The notes beneath the pieces were generated by a model. The model did not search any database and was not told the origin of the DNA. It was given only the letters and a program-made list of their open reading frames with translations. Below, one piece after another: positions 46,938 to 56,386 of a stretch of DNA of 64,000 bases. Both the position numbers and the translations under genes were made by a program. The DNA is from an uncultured Lentibacter sp. (GTDB lineage: Bacteria; Pseudomonadota; Alphaproteobacteria; Rhodobacterales; Rhodobacteraceae). Numbering within the stretch: the first letter of the stretch is position 1; every line of letters starts with the position of its first letter. The stretch is from NCBI RefSeq assembly GCF_937123735.1, contig NZ_CAKZKL010000050.1, positions 21,394 through 85,393 on the forward strand. The letters are read 5' to 3'.

Positions 46938-48617
46938 ATGGCTCACAACGTATCTATGGAAGACTTTGAAGCGCTTTTGAACGAAAGCTTCGAAATGGAC
47001 ACGCCCGAAGAGGGGTCTGTTGTCAAAGGCAAGGTGATCGCGATTGAAGCGGGCCAAGCCATCATCGACGTCGGCTACAAAATGGAAGGCCGCGTTGATC
47101 TGAAAGAATTCGCAAACCCAGGGGAAGAAGCCGAACTCGCCGTTGGCGATGAAGTGGAAGTCTTCCTGCGCTCGGCAGAGAACGCCCGTGGCGAAGCTGT
47201 TATCTCGCGTGAGATGGCGCGCCGCGAAGAAGCCTGGGACCGTCTGGAAAAAGCCTATGCCGACGAAGAGCGCGTGGATGGCGCGATCTTTGGCCGTGTC
47301 AAAGGCGGCTTCACGGTTGACCTCGGCGGCGCCGTGGCCTTCCTGCCCGGCTCGCAAGTTGATGTGCGCCCTGTGCGCGACGCGGGCCCGCTCATGGGCC
47401 TCAAGCAGCCTTTCCAGATCCTCAAGATGGACCGTCGCCGGGGCAACATCGTTGTGTCGCGCCGCGCGATTCTGGAAGAAAGCCGCGCCGAACAGCGCGC
47501 CGAAGTCATTGGCAATCTGGCCGAGGGCGACAGCGTGGATGGTGTGGTCAAGAACATCACCGAATACGGGGCCTTTGTGGACCTTGGTGGCGTCGACGGC
47601 CTGCTGCACGTCACAGACATGGCCTGGCGCCGTGTGAACCATCCTTCAGAGATCCTCACAATCGGGGAAACTGTGAAGGTTCAGGTCATCAAGATCAACA
47701 AAGAGACGCACCGCATCAGCCTTGGCATGAAGCAGCTTCAGGACGACCCATGGGATCTGGTTGCGGCCAAGTATCCGCTTGAGTCTGTTCACATGGGCCG
47801 CGTGACCAACATCACCGATTACGGCGCATTTGTTGAGCTGGAAGCCGGTGTTGAGGGGCTTGTGCACGTTTCTGAAATGTCCTGGACGAAGAAGAACGTC
47901 CACCCCGGCAAGATCGTTTCAACTTCGCAGGAAGTTGAAGTCATGGTTCTGGAGATCGACGGTGCGAAGCGCCGCGTATCGCTTGGCCTCAAGCAGACAC
48001 AGCGCAACCCATGGGAAGTCTTTGCGGAAACGCATCCTGAGGGCACGGAAGTGGAAGGTGAAGTCAAGAACATCACCGAATTCGGCCTGTTTGTCGGGCT
48101 GGACGGTGATATCGACGGCATGGTCCACCTGTCTGACATCTCCTGGGATGAGCGCGGCGAAGACGCGATCCAGAACTACCGCAAAGGCGATATGGTTCAG
48201 GCGGTTGTCTCGGAAGTTGACGTTGAGAAAGAGCGCATTTCGCTCTCCATCAAGGGCCTTGGCGGCGACAAGTTTGCCGAAGCCGTGGGTGGCACGAAGC
48301 GTGGCAGCATCATCACTGTTGAAGTGACGTCGATTGAAGATGGTGGCGTTGAAGTTGTGTATGAAGGCATGAAAAGCTTCATCCGCCGCTCCGACCTCTC
48401 GCGTGACCGTGCCGAGCAGCGCCCCGAGCGTTTCTCTGTCGGTGACAAGGTGGATGTGCGCGTGACCAACGTTGACGCGAAAACCCGCCGTCTGGGCCTC
48501 TCGATCAAGGCGCGTGAAATCGCGGAAGAGAAAGAAGCCGTGGAGCAGTATGGCTCCTCAGACAGCGGTGCTTCGCTGGGCGATATTCTGGGTGCGGCGC
48601 TCAAGTCTGAAGACTGA
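46938..48617 (+). CDS. rpsA: 30S ribosomal protein S1
   Basis: A 559-residue RNA-binding protein of the small subunit that helps bring mRNA to the ribosome. It has six S1 (OB-fold) repeats, seen as recurring blocks such as VVKNITEYGAFVDLGGVDGLLHV, VTNITDYGAFVELEAGVEGL and VKNITEFGLFVGLDGDIDG. The ATG at 46938 starts MAHNVSMEDFEALLNE, as in relatives; AAGGA lies about 12 bases before it, and an ATG four codons earlier touches that site. A structured leader precedes it and a strong terminator follows. Confidence 0.97.
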   Translation: MAHNVSMEDFEALLNESFEMDTPEEGSVVKGKVIAIEAGQAIIDVGYKMEGRVDLKEFANPGEEAELAVGDEVEVFLRSAENARGEAVISREMARREEAWDRLEKAYADEERVDGAIFGRVKGGFTVDLGGAVAFLPGSQVDVRPVRDAGPLMGLKQPFQILKMDRRRGNIVVSRRAILEESRAEQRAEVIGNLAEGDSVDGVVKNITEYGAFVDLGGVDGLLHVTDMAWRRVNHPSEILTIGETVKVQVIKINKETHRISLGMKQLQDDPWDLVAAKYPLESVHMGRVTNITDYGAFVELEAGVEGLVHVSEMSWTKKNVHPGKIVSTSQEVEVMVLEIDGAKRRVSLGLKQTQRNPWEVFAETHPEGTEVEGEVKNITEFGLFVGLDGDIDGMVHLSDISWDERGEDAIQNYRKGDMVQAVVSEVDVEKERISLSIKGLGGDKFAEAVGGTKRGSIITVEVTSIEDGGVEVVYEGMKSFIRRSDLSRDRAEQRPERFSVGDKVDVRVTNVDAKTRRLGLSIKAREIAEEKEAVEQYGSSDSGASLGDILGAALKSED

Positions 48618-48637
48618 GCCGACCCCCGAGCAGACAG

Positions 48638-48672
48638 AAGGCCCCGCAGCGCAGGTTGCGGGGCCTTTTCTT
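48638..48672 (+). terminator. rpsA terminator
   Basis: AAGGCCCCGCA (48638-48648) and TGCGGGGCCTT (48657-48667) form an 11-base perfect stem, followed by TTCTTTT. It lies about 20 bases past the rpsA stop. Confidence 0.93.
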
Positions 48673-48855
48673 TTGCCCGAATCGCGCTGGCCTCGGCGCA
48701 GGGCTAAGTCTGCTGTTTGCCCCGGTGCTGCGTTGCAGCAGGCGGCTTGTTGCCCAGAATTGCGGCAAGAGCCCTGATTTCACTTCTGTTTTTGCACAAT
48801 TGTGGCTTGCTTAGAGGTTCCTCAAGGCAAATTTTCTTCTATAGTCTTGGTCAGA

Positions 48856-48861
48856 TATAAT
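48856..48861 (+). promoter_or_regulatory. -10 box of the ihfB promoter
   Basis: A perfect TATAAT stands about 30 bases before the ihfB start, in an A+T-rich stretch, with only a poor -35 match (TTTTCT, 48832-48837) at 18 bases. It suggests that ihfB-lapA has its own promoter after the rpsA terminator. Confidence 0.5.
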
Positions 48862-48891
48862 TAAGAATTCGACTTGGGGAGATACATTCAC

Positions 48892-49173
48892 ATGATCCGC
48901 TCGGAACTTGTTCAGAAAATTGCAGAAGACAATCCGCATCTCTTTCAGCGCGATGTAGAACGCATTGTGAATACGATATTTGATGAAATTATCAACGCCA
49001 TGTCGCGTGGCGACCGGGTTGAGCTGCGCGGGTTTGGTGCCTTTTCTGTCAAGAAACGCGATGCGCGCACCGGCCGCAATCCGCGCACGGGCGAAGCTGT
49101 GCAGGTGGAAGAGAAGCATGTGCCGTTTTTCAAAACCGGCAAGCTGTTGCGCGACAGGCTGAACGGAAAATAA
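48892..49173 (+). CDS. ihfB: Integration host factor subunit beta
   Basis: A 93-residue DNA-bending protein of the HU/IHF family. It opens [17 protein letters not shown], has the DNA-arm signature [24 protein letters not shown] with the intercalating Pro, and ends [12 protein letters not shown]. The E-L-V-Q-K and R-D-V-E-R positions match the beta rather than alpha subunit. The ATG at 48892 is chosen; GGGGAG stands about 11 bases before it. lapA follows after 3 bases. Confidence 0.94.
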   Translation: MIRSELVQKIAEDNPHLFQRDVERIVNTIFDEIINAMSRGDRVELRGFGAFSVKKRDARTGRNPRTGEAVQVEEKHVPFFKTGKLLRDRLNGK

Positions 49174-49176
49174 CAG

Positions 49177-49536
49177 ATGCGTTTTGTCAGATACCTGTTT
49201 TTGGCTGTTTTGGCCGTCTGTTTGATCACTCTGGCGCTTGCCAATGCCCAAATGGTGACACTGACAGCGCTGCCCACTGGGCTTGAGCAAGCTTTGGGGC
49301 TCTCCTTTGCGATTGAGCTGCCGCTGTTTTTGGTGATTTTTGTCGGGATCCTCGCGGGTCTGCTGATGGGCTTTGTCTGGGAGTGGCTGCGTGAGCACAA
49401 GCACCGCGCCGAGGCCGCGCGCCGCCGGGGCGAAGTGCGCAAGCTTGAGGCCGCACTCAAAGAGGCCAAGGGCGCGCCTGCCGCCCCTGCAAGCGAGGCT
49501 GATGAGGTTCTGGCTTTGCTGGAAAAAACAGGCTGA
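49177..49536 (+). CDS. LapA family membrane protein
   Basis: A 119-residue inner-membrane protein with two helices (FVRYLFLAVLAVCLITLALANAQ and LFLVIFVGILAGLLMGFVWEWL) and a charged cytoplasmic coiled coil (KHRAEAARRRGEVRKLEAALKEA). This is the LapA/YciS type, which in enteric bacteria takes part in control of lipopolysaccharide synthesis; its role here is inferred from the family only. It starts 3 bases after ihfB, the usual arrangement in alphaproteobacteria. Confidence 0.88.
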   Translation: MRFVRYLFLAVLAVCLITLALANAQMVTLTALPTGLEQALGLSFAIELPLFLVIFVGILAGLLMGFVWEWLREHKHRAEAARRRGEVRKLEAALKEAKGAPAAPASEADEVLALLEKTG

Positions 49537-49607
49537 CACGCAAGCAACACGCCGGACAACGGCGGCGGGCCGTGGCCGCGCGCCATCCAAGAATGTGAGA
49601 GGCCACA

Positions 49608-50249
49608 ATGGATATTCGGGTCAAGATATGTGGGCTGACACGGCCTGAGGACGTGGCCGCCGTGGCCGCGGCTGGCGCGCAGTATGCGGGGTTTGTCTTT
49701 TTTCCCAAGTCACCGCGCAATGTGTCTGTGCCGACGGCTCGGGCGTTGGCGCTTGCGGCCCCGGTGGGGTTGGCCAAGGTGGCGCTTGTGGTGGATGCAG
49801 AAGAAACCCTGCTGGACCAGATTGTCGAGGATGTGCCCTTGGACATGCTTCAGCTGCATGGCCATGAGAGCCCAGAGCATGTGGCGCACCTGCGGGCCCG
49901 CTACGGGCTGCCTGTGATGAAGGCGATCGGGGTGGCTGGCGCCGACGATATGGCGCAGATCGCGCTCTATGAAGAGGTGGCCGACCAGCTGTTGATTGAT
50001 GCCAAGCCCCCCAAGGGGGCCGATTTGCCGGGGGGCAACGGGCTGTCCTTTGATTGGCGGCTTCTGTCGGGGCGCAAATACTGGCGCAAACCCTGGATGC
50101 TGGCCGGGGGGCTGACAGCGGCGAATGTGGCCGCGGCGGTGCGCATGACAGGCGCGCGCCAGGTTGATGTCTCGTCAGGAGTTGAAAGCGCTGCCGGTGT
50201 GAAAGACGCGGGCAAGATAGCTGATTTTGTCCGGGCGGCACGCGATTGA
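49608..50249 (+). CDS. trpF: Phosphoribosylanthranilate isomerase
   Basis: A 213-residue TIM-barrel enzyme of tryptophan synthesis. It opens [14 protein letters not shown] with the catalytic Cys, and has [11 protein letters not shown] and, near the end, [16 protein letters not shown] and [15 protein letters not shown] with the catalytic Asp/phosphate loop. The start is ATG at 49608 after GAGAGG. A secreted esterase gene overlaps its stop by 4 bases and separates it from trpB. Confidence 0.95.
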   Translation: MDIRVKICGLTRPEDVAAVAAAGAQYAGFVFFPKSPRNVSVPTARALALAAPVGLAKVALVVDAEETLLDQIVEDVPLDMLQLHGHESPEHVAHLRARYGLPVMKAIGVAGADDMAQIALYEEVADQLLIDAKPPKGADLPGGNGLSFDWRLLSGRKYWRKPWMLAGGLTAANVAAAVRMTGARQVDVSSGVESAAGVKDAGKIADFVRAARD

Positions 50250-51106
50250 GAGGCCGGCGTCTGGCCGCAGTGATCTGTGTGGCGCTCCTTGGGCTCGCGG
50301 CGCTGGCTTTGGCCAGAGACGGCGAGACCCACCATGTGCGCTATGCGGGCGAGCGCCATGCCTACCAGCTCTTTGTGCCGCCGCGTCAAGAGGGTGTCGC
50401 GCCGCCGCTCCTTGTGATGTTGCACGGGTATGATGGCAGTGGCCGGCTTTTGCGGCGCGAGTCAAACATTGACGCTGAGGCGCGCGCGCGCGGTATGGCT
50501 GTCGTCTATCCGCAGGCGCTCAAAGACAAGACGGGCCGCGCCCATTGGAATGCCAATATGAAGCTCTCGCGGCGCGATGATGTGGGGTATTTGAGCGCTT
50601 TGGTGGCGCATCTGGTGCCGAGCCATGGGTTTGATCCTGCAAGGGTTTTCGTGGCCGGGGAGTCCAACGGTGGCTATATGGTCTATACGCTTTTGTGCCA
50701 GACACAGGGGGTTTTTGCCGCCGGTGCCAGCGTGATGGGCACGATGAGTGGCGCGGATTGGAAGAGCTGCAAGCCCCAGGCGCCTGTGCCTGTGTTGCAT
50801 GTGTTTGGCACGGCGGATGACGTTGTCTCGCCCAGGGGCACAGCCGAAGATATGGAGGGCTGGGGCGGTGCGCCCGAGGCCGGGCAGGTGCTCTGGCGTT
50901 GGGCTGCCTGGAACGGGGCGGTGAGCGCGCGCCAGAGCCAGCTCTATTCCGATGCGCAGCGTTTGAGCTACCTGCGCGCCGATGGCAGCCTTGCGGCGGA
51001 GCTCGTGACCCTGGAGGGAATGTGGCACGACTGGCCCGCAGGCCATCACGGGCGCGCCGATGCCGCTGCGCTGATGTTTGATTTTTTCACCCGCGCGCGG
51101 CCCTGA
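50246..51106 (+). CDS. Secreted PHB depolymerase-like esterase (LpqC family)
   Basis: A 286-residue alpha/beta hydrolase with a signal peptide ([22 protein letters not shown]). The oxyanion strand is [12 protein letters not shown]; the nucleophile is Ser in [10 protein letters not shown], the Asp in VFGTADDVV and the His in [10 protein letters not shown]. Relatives include polyhydroxybutyrate depolymerases and feruloyl esterases; the substrate cannot be fixed. It begins with TTG, overlapping the trpF stop (TTGA), since no ATG or GTG start keeps the signal peptide whole. It stands inside the trpF-trpB unit. Confidence 0.82.
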   Translation: MRGRRLAAVICVALLGLAALALARDGETHHVRYAGERHAYQLFVPPRQEGVAPPLLVMLHGYDGSGRLLRRESNIDAEARARGMAVVYPQALKDKTGRAHWNANMKLSRRDDVGYLSALVAHLVPSHGFDPARVFVAGESNGGYMVYTLLCQTQGVFAAGASVMGTMSGADWKSCKPQAPVPVLHVFGTADDVVSPRGTAEDMEGWGGAPEAGQVLWRWAAWNGAVSARQSQLYSDAQRLSYLRADGSLAAELVTLEGMWHDWPAGHHGRADAAALMFDFFTRARP

Positions 51107-51186
51107 GCCACGATAAACATGCGATCGCTGTTTACCCCTGTGCAGGCATGGGCTACATCCTGAGCAACAGGGACTGGAGCAAACAG

Positions 51187-52437
51187 ATGGATGATCTCTT
51201 TAATTCGTTTATGAACGGACCAGATGAAAACGGCCGCTTCGGTGAGTTTGGCGGGCGCTTCGTGTCCGAAACGCTGATGCCGCTTATTCTGGAGCTTGAG
51301 GCCGAATATGAAAAGGCCAAGACCGATGACAGCTTCTGGGCCGAGATGGATGATCTCTGGGCGCATTATGTGGGCCGCCCCAGCCCGCTCTATTTTGCCG
51401 AACGGCTGACAGAACATCTCGGTGGGGCCAAGATTTACCTCAAACGCGACGAGCTCAACCACACCGGCGCACATAAGATCAACAACGTGCTGGGCCAGAT
51501 CCTGCTGGCGCGCCGCATGGGCAAGAAGCGCATCATCGCCGAGACAGGCGCAGGCCAACACGGTGTGGCCACGGCGACGGTCTGTGCCAAGTTCGGCCTG
51601 CAATGTGTGGTCTACATGGGCCAGCACGATGTTGAGCGCCAGGCGCCCAATGTCTTCCGGATGCGCCTGTTGGGGGCCGAGGTTATTCCTGTCACCTCCG
51701 GTCGCGGCACCCTCAAAGACGCCATGAACGATGCGCTGCGCGACTGGGTGACCAATGTGCGCGACACATTCTACTGTATCGGCACGGTGGCGGGGCCACA
51801 CCCTTACCCCGCGATGGTGCGCGATTTTCAGAGCATCATCGGCAAGGAAGTGCGCTGGCAGCTTGCCGAGCAGGAGGGTGCGGGGCGCCTGCCCGATACG
51901 CTGATCGCCGCCATCGGCGGTGGCTCCAATGCAATGGGGCTGTTCTACCCGTTTCTGGACGATGCGAGCGTCAACATCATCGGCGTGGAAGCCGGCGGCA
52001 AGGGTGTGAACGAGAAGATGGAGCATTGCGCAAGCCTCACCGGCGGGCGCCCCGGCGTGCTGCACGGCAACCGCACCTATCTGTTGCAAGACGATGACGG
52101 CCAGATCCTTGAGGGCTTCTCGATCTCGGCGGGGCTTGATTACCCCGGCATCGGCCCAGAGCACAGCTGGCTGCATGACACGGGCCGCGCGCAATATGTC
52201 AGCATCACCGATCGCGAAGCGTTGGAAGCCTTCCAGCTCTCCTGCGCGATGGAGGGGATCATCCCGGCGCTGGAGCCGAGCCATGCACTGGCGCATGTGA
52301 TGAAGATCGCCCCCGATCTCCCGCGCGACCATATCCTCGTGATGAACATGTGCGGCCGTGGCGACAAGGACATCTTCACCGTTGCCAAGCACCTCGGGTT
52401 CGACATGTCCGACACAGAAGGGCGCGAGCTCGACTGA
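51187..52437 (+). CDS. trpB: Tryptophan synthase beta subunit
   Basis: A 416-residue PLP enzyme that joins indole and serine. The PLP lysine is in [15 protein letters not shown]; the phosphate loop is [22 protein letters not shown] forms the substrate carboxylate site; and [17 protein letters not shown] is the beta-family signature. The ATG at 51187 has GGAG 7 bases upstream and replaces a longer frame. trpA, its partner, lies 8 kb away on the other strand. A copy of the intergenic hairpin repeat follows the stop. Confidence 0.97.
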   Translation: MDDLFNSFMNGPDENGRFGEFGGRFVSETLMPLILELEAEYEKAKTDDSFWAEMDDLWAHYVGRPSPLYFAERLTEHLGGAKIYLKRDELNHTGAHKINNVLGQILLARRMGKKRIIAETGAGQHGVATATVCAKFGLQCVVYMGQHDVERQAPNVFRMRLLGAEVIPVTSGRGTLKDAMNDALRDWVTNVRDTFYCIGTVAGPHPYPAMVRDFQSIIGKEVRWQLAEQEGAGRLPDTLIAAIGGGSNAMGLFYPFLDDASVNIIGVEAGGKGVNEKMEHCASLTGGRPGVLHGNRTYLLQDDDGQILEGFSISAGLDYPGIGPEHSWLHDTGRAQYVSITDREALEAFQLSCAMEGIIPALEPSHALAHVMKIAPDLPRDHILVMNMCGRGDKDIFTVAKHLGFDMSDTEGRELD

Positions 52438-52473
52438 GGCGGCCCTTTCGTCTTTTTTCTTTCTGAAAATATC

Positions 52474-52535
52474 CTGGGGGAGTGTGAGGGGGCAAAGCCC
52501 CCTCACGGATCGGATTTGCGAAGCAAATTCGAAAT
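52474..52535 (-). repeat. Intergenic hairpin repeat, copy D
   Basis: Read on the minus strand it matches copy A closely: ATTTGC-TTC-GCAAAT (52514-52528), CCGATCC, the GC hairpin GTGAGGGGGC/GCCCCCTCAC (52484-52506), then CTCCCCCAGGATATTTTC followed by AGAAAG. It lies between the convergent trpB and DUF2237 genes. Confidence 0.65.
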
Positions 52536-52538
52536 GCC

Positions 52539-52910
52539 TCAGCCCAAAGCATGGTCTTTCAAAACCCTGAGCGGCACAATTTCCAGCGCACGGATATGGG
52601 TGGCTTGCAGATGCACTTTCGGGGCGCAGCCTTCGTCATGAGCCTGCAAAAACCGCGCGGCACAGAGGCACCAGCTGTCGCCAGCCTTGAGGCCGGCAAA
52701 GCCGAAATCCGGGCGCGGCGTGGAGAGGTCGTTGCCGACATATTTCGAGAAGGCGAGGAACTCTTGCGTCATCACCGCGCAGACGGTGTGGCTGCCGGTA
52801 TCGGCGGCGCAGGTGTTGCAGCTGCCATCCCGGAAATAGCCGGTGAGCGGCGCTGTTGAGCAGCTGTCCAGCGGCCCGCCCAGAACATTGATTGCGGGTT
52901 CCGGTGTCAT
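52539..52910 (-). CDS. DUF2237 family protein
   Basis: A 123-residue cytoplasmic protein of unknown function, recognised from NVLGGPLDSCSTAPLTGYFRDGSCNT and the Cys-rich CLCAARFLQAHDEGCAPKVHLQATH. Conserved Cys and His suggest metal binding. The ATG at 52910 overlaps the stop of the beta-lactamase-family gene by 4 bases, so the two are translated together. Family function is not known. Confidence 0.85.
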   Translation of the reverse strand: MTPEPAINVLGGPLDSCSTAPLTGYFRDGSCNTCAADTGSHTVCAVMTQEFLAFSKYVGNDLSTPRPDFGFAGLKAGDSWCLCAARFLQAHDEGCAPKVHLQATHIRALEIVPLRVLKDHALG

Positions 52911-54073
52911 TGGGCTGCCCTCGCGAGGGCGCGAAACATGGCCACATTGGACGTAAAAACACCGGTCTCGCGAAAACGCCTGTCTGCGGCGTTTGCGGCA
53001 ATCACTGTGCCCAGGGGCTGATTGATATAGATATATTGCCCATAGACGCCGCGCGCCAGAAACTCGCCCGGCGCGGCATCCGGAGGGATCCACCACTGGT
53101 AGCCATATTGGGTGTTGCCGGGCGCTGTCTTGGCCGAGGGGCGGGTGCTTTGGGCAATCCAGGCAGCGGGGACAATTTGCCGCCCCCCCGAGCGGCCGTT
53201 TTGCAAGATCATCTGGCCAAAGCGGGCGTAGTCGCGGGTGCTCAGGTTCAGCCCGCCCAGCACAAAAGCCACCCCTTGGCCATCTGTGACATAGTAAGGG
53301 CTTTGCTCAAGCCCGAGCGGGGTGATGATGTGCTCAGAGAGCAGATCGGGGATGTTGCGCCCCGTTGCGCCGCGGATGACCATCGAGAGCACATGGGTGT
53401 CGATCGAGACATATTGCCAGGCCGTGCCGGGGGCGGCGTCTTTTTCTGTCAGCGCTGCGGCGAAGCCATCCATCGACTGCCCGAAGGCCAGTACCCGGCC
53501 CATCTTGTTGATATCGGACCAGAAGTCGAGGTAGTCCTCGTTAAAGCGCACGCCGCTCTCCATTTGCAGCACATCCTCGATGGTCGCGCCGTCATAGGCG
53601 CTGCCGGCAAGTGCGGGGGCATATTGCGTGACAGGGTCTGTCAGGCTGTCGATGGCCCCTTCTTGCAGCAGCACGCCGAGGAGGGCGGAGAGGTAGGATT
53701 TGGCCACCGACCAGGAGATGCGCAGATCATCCGGCCCTGTGCCGAGATAATAGGCCTCGTGGCGCAGAAGCCCGTCCTTGAGCACCACAACGCCGGTTAC
53801 GGCGCGCTCGAGGGCCCATGTTTCAAATGTATCCGGCAGCGCAAGCGGCTGGCCGATGACCAGCTCGGACACGGGCCCATCGCCGCGGGAGACCGGCTTG
53901 GAGAGGAACATGCTGTCCATATGGGAGAAGTTGTGCACGATCTTGTCAGCCGAGAAGAGCGAATTGACGGCCATTACGCGGGTGATTTCCTCGCGCTTTC
54001 CCAAATAGAGCGCCGCCCCGATGAGGACGAGCAAAAGCAAGATGCGGCCAAGCCATTTTCCGAATGTGCGCAT
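52907..54073 (-). CDS. Beta-lactamase-family serine hydrolase (class C type)
   Basis: A 388-residue membrane-anchored hydrolase: an N-terminal helix (FGKWLGRILLLLVLIGAALYL), then a beta-lactamase/penicillin-binding fold with the S-x-x-K motif in SWSVAKSYLSALLG and the Tyr motif region YVSIDTHVLSM; the third motif is not sharp. Such proteins are mostly esterases or D-amino-peptidases rather than true beta-lactamases. AGGAG stands 5 bases before the ATG at 54073. The DUF2237 gene overlaps its stop. Confidence 0.85.
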   Translation of the reverse strand: MRTFGKWLGRILLLLVLIGAALYLGKREEITRVMAVNSLFSADKIVHNFSHMDSMFLSKPVSRGDGPVSELVIGQPLALPDTFETWALERAVTGVVVLKDGLLRHEAYYLGTGPDDLRISWSVAKSYLSALLGVLLQEGAIDSLTDPVTQYAPALAGSAYDGATIEDVLQMESGVRFNEDYLDFWSDINKMGRVLAFGQSMDGFAAALTEKDAAPGTAWQYVSIDTHVLSMVIRGATGRNIPDLLSEHIITPLGLEQSPYYVTDGQGVAFVLGGLNLSTRDYARFGQMILQNGRSGGRQIVPAAWIAQSTRPSAKTAPGNTQYGYQWWIPPDAAPGEFLARGVYGQYIYINQPLGTVIAANAADRRFRETGVFTSNVAMFRALARAAQ

Positions 54074-54141
54074 GGTATCTCCTGTTGCCTTGGCGCTAGG
54101 ATGCATGAGTGCTGCGCACAAGGCAACGGGGGCGCGGGGGG

Positions 54142-54816
54142 TTACTTGAATTTGTCCATGAGCTTTTGCATGGGCGAGCGGCTGTCTGCCTCTGCTGGCT
54201 GGGCTGGCGCGGGGGGTGTTGGCATGGCTTTGGCGGGCTTTTCGCGCGGGGGCTGCGCGCGCAGGGCGACGGCATTCATGAAGCGCGGCGCATCGCCTGC
54301 GGCCAGCGCGGGCGCACCCTCTGCAATCCCGCGCAGCACGTCATCGAGCCAGCCGGCCTCGGCCTTGGCAAAGTCTGCGAGCACATAGCGCGAGACAGCG
54401 TCTTTGTGGCCCGGATGGCCGATGCCGAGGCGGATGCGCTGGTAGTCGGGGCCGATATGGGCGTGGATCGAGCGCAGGCCATTGTGGCCTGCGTGGCCGC
54501 CGCCTTGCTTCACGCGGCATTTGCCGGGGGCGAGGTCGAGTTCGTCGTGAAAGACCGTCACATCCTCGGGGGTGAGTTTGTAAAAGCGCATGGCCTCGCC
54601 AACCGATTGGCCGGAGAGGTTCATGAAGGTTTCCGGCTTGAGCAGCAGAACCTTCTCAGAGCCAAAGCGCCCCTCGCTCACAAGGGCTTGGAACCCTTTT
54701 TTCCAGGGGCCAAACCCGTGATCTCGGGCAATTTCGTCCAGTGCCATGAAGCCGATGTTGTGCCTGTTCTGTGCATATTTGGCCCCCGGGTTTCCGAGAC
54801 CGACAAAAATCTGCAT
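54142..54816 (-). CDS. pth: Peptidyl-tRNA hydrolase
   Basis: A 224-residue esterase that frees tRNA from stalled peptidyl-tRNA. It opens [23 protein letters not shown] with the catalytic His, and has [12 protein letters not shown] and [11 protein letters not shown] plus [12 protein letters not shown]. The last 40 residues form a Pro/Ala-rich tail typical of the group. Start ATG at 54816. In most alphaproteobacteria it follows rplY directly; here an FkbM gene on the other strand lies between them. Confidence 0.95.
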   Translation of the reverse strand: MQIFVGLGNPGAKYAQNRHNIGFMALDEIARDHGFGPWKKGFQALVSEGRFGSEKVLLLKPETFMNLSGQSVGEAMRFYKLTPEDVTVFHDELDLAPGKCRVKQGGGHAGHNGLRSIHAHIGPDYQRIRLGIGHPGHKDAVSRYVLADFAKAEAGWLDDVLRGIAEGAPALAAGDAPRFMNAVALRAQPPREKPAKAMPTPPAPAQPAEADSRSPMQKLMDKFK

Positions 54817-54891
54817 GGGCGCATCCTTCGCTGCTGTGCATTGTGCTTACGGCATCTGCGCCCTAAGTTTCAACCAAAGAGGCTGTTCACG

Positions 54892-55581
54892 GTGCAGGAG
54901 TGTGGGTTGGAACGTTTTGAGTTAAATGGTGTGCAGTTGACCTGCCCGGAAGCGCAGCTGAGTGCAAAAATCCGCGGTAAGCTGGCTTCGGGAGACTATG
55001 AGGGCAGCGAGGCGCGCGCGGTGTTGTTGCGGCTCAAGCCGGGTATGCGGGTTTTGGAACTTGGCGCAGGGCTTGGCTATATCAGCGCCCTGGCGGCGGC
55101 GATCACCGGAGCGCAAAATGTCACCTCGGTTGAGGCCAACCCAGATATGCTGGCCACCATTCGCGACAATCACGCCCGCAACGGGCAGGCGGCCATCACC
55201 CTGCATCACGGTGCGGTTGTGGGCCCTGATTATGAGGGCGAAACCCTCGCTTTTGCGCGGGCGCGCCAGTTCTGGGCCTCGCGGATTGCCGGTGTCTCTG
55301 ACAGCGGTGCCGGGGTTGTGCAGGTGCCTGCACTGCGGATTGACGGGCTCTTGGAGGCGGTCAAGCCCGGGTTTGTCATCATGGATATTGAAGGGGCTGA
55401 GCAATATCTGTTCACAAAACCCTGGCCGCGTTCTGTGCGCCAGGTGGTGCTTGAACTGCACCCCAAGCAATATGACAGCGCAAAGACCATCAAACAGATG
55501 ATGGATATGCTGTCACTCTCCGGGCTGACTTACGATCCGGTGGCCTCGCGCGGCACGCTGCTGGCGCTGCGCCGGGTGTGA
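54892..55581 (+). CDS. FkbM family methyltransferase
   Basis: A 229-residue SAM-dependent methyltransferase. Motif I is RVLELGAGLGYISALAA, the acidic loop is SVEANPDML, and the FkbM-type FVIMDIEGAEQYLFT follows. FkbM enzymes methylate sugar or polyketide hydroxyls; the substrate here is unknown. The GTG at 54892 has AGAGG about 9 bases before it; a TTG five codons later, preceded by GGAG, is an alternative. The frame is open for another 260 codons upstream, but that part is antisense to pth and is not coding. It lies head to tail within the rplY-pth block. Confidence 0.75.
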   Translation: MQECGLERFELNGVQLTCPEAQLSAKIRGKLASGDYEGSEARAVLLRLKPGMRVLELGAGLGYISALAAAITGAQNVTSVEANPDMLATIRDNHARNGQAAITLHHGAVVGPDYEGETLAFARARQFWASRIAGVSDSGAGVVQVPALRIDGLLEAVKPGFVIMDIEGAEQYLFTKPWPRSVRQVVLELHPKQYDSAKTIKQMMDMLSLSGLTYDPVASRGTLLALRRV

Positions 55582-55594
55582 GCCAAAGGCACAA

Positions 55595-55626
55595 AAAAGC
55601 CCGCGCTCACTGAGAGGCGGGCTTTT
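55595..55626. terminator. Two-way terminator between the FkbM gene and rplY
   Basis: AAAAGCCCGC and GCGGGCTTTT (stem GCCCGC 55599-55604 with GCGGGC 55617-55622) are flanked by A runs on the left and T runs on the right, so both convergent transcripts can end here. Confidence 0.88.
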
Positions 55627-55648
55627 CGGTTGGCTTTTGCGCGGCAGG

Positions 55649-56278
55649 TTATTCTTCTGCGGCGGTTTCGGCGTCTGCCTCGTCCTCGTCATCCCCTGCG
55701 GAGCGCAGGCTTGAGGGGGCAGAGATATTTGCGATCACAAAATCACGGTCAATCGTGGGTTTTGCGCCTGCGGGCAGGGTCACGTCAGAGATGTGAACGA
55801 TATCGCCCACATTCATGCCCGCCAGATCCACTGTGATGCTTTCAGGGATGTCGCCAGCTGTCACATTGAGCTCAACCTCGGGGCGCACAACTGTCAGAAC
55901 GCCGCCTTTCTTGATTCCGGGGGCTTCTTCTTCGTTGATGAAGTCCACGTTGATGAAGAGGTTGATCTTTGAGGTGCGGCGCAGGCGCAGCAGGTCGATA
56001 TGTGTTGGCAGGTCTTTGACCACGTCGCGCTGCACGTTGCGGCAGATCACGCGCACATCTTCCTGACCTTCAACCTTGAGGTTGAACAGGGTTGAGAGGA
56101 AGCGGCCTTCTTTAAGCTTTTTCAAGAGCTTGTTGAAGGGAATGTTGATGGGCAGCGGGTCTGCTTCGCCCCCATAAACGATTCCGGGAACCATGCCGGC
56201 GCGGCGTGCCTGACGAGCGGCGCCCTTGCCTGTCCCCGTGCGTGCCTCGGCGTGAAGATCTGGGATCTGTCCAGCCAT
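55649..56278 (-). CDS. rplY: 50S ribosomal protein L25/general stress protein Ctc
   Basis: A 209-residue protein that binds 5S rRNA. The N-terminal L25 domain has [30 protein letters not shown], and the C-terminal TL5-type beta domain has [20 protein letters not shown]; a short acidic tail ([14 protein letters not shown]) ends it. The ATG at 56278 has GGAG 8 bases before it. It is in the same direction as pth, with the FkbM gene on the other strand between them. Confidence 0.95.
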   Translation of the reverse strand: MAGQIPDLHAEARTGTGKGAARQARRAGMVPGIVYGGEADPLPINIPFNKLLKKLKEGRFLSTLFNLKVEGQEDVRVICRNVQRDVVKDLPTHIDLLRLRRTSKINLFINVDFINEEEAPGIKKGGVLTVVRPEVELNVTAGDIPESITVDLAGMNVGDIVHISDVTLPAGAKPTIDRDFVIANISAPSSLRSAGDDEDEADAETAAEE

Positions 56279-56386
56279 ATTGAATACTCCATAAGTTAGG
56301 GCGGGGATCCTCCAAGGCTGTATCCCCGCGTGAAGGCTGCGCGATAGCCCAGTTAGGGCATATTGGCAAGGGGTTTGGCGCAGTTT

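Noticed and set aside
54109..54891. Long open frame in front of the FkbM methyltransferase, in the same frame
   Set aside because: It is antisense to pth, which has a full family match. The protein has no family features before residue 'ERFELNG', and ribosome sites lie at 54892 and 54907.
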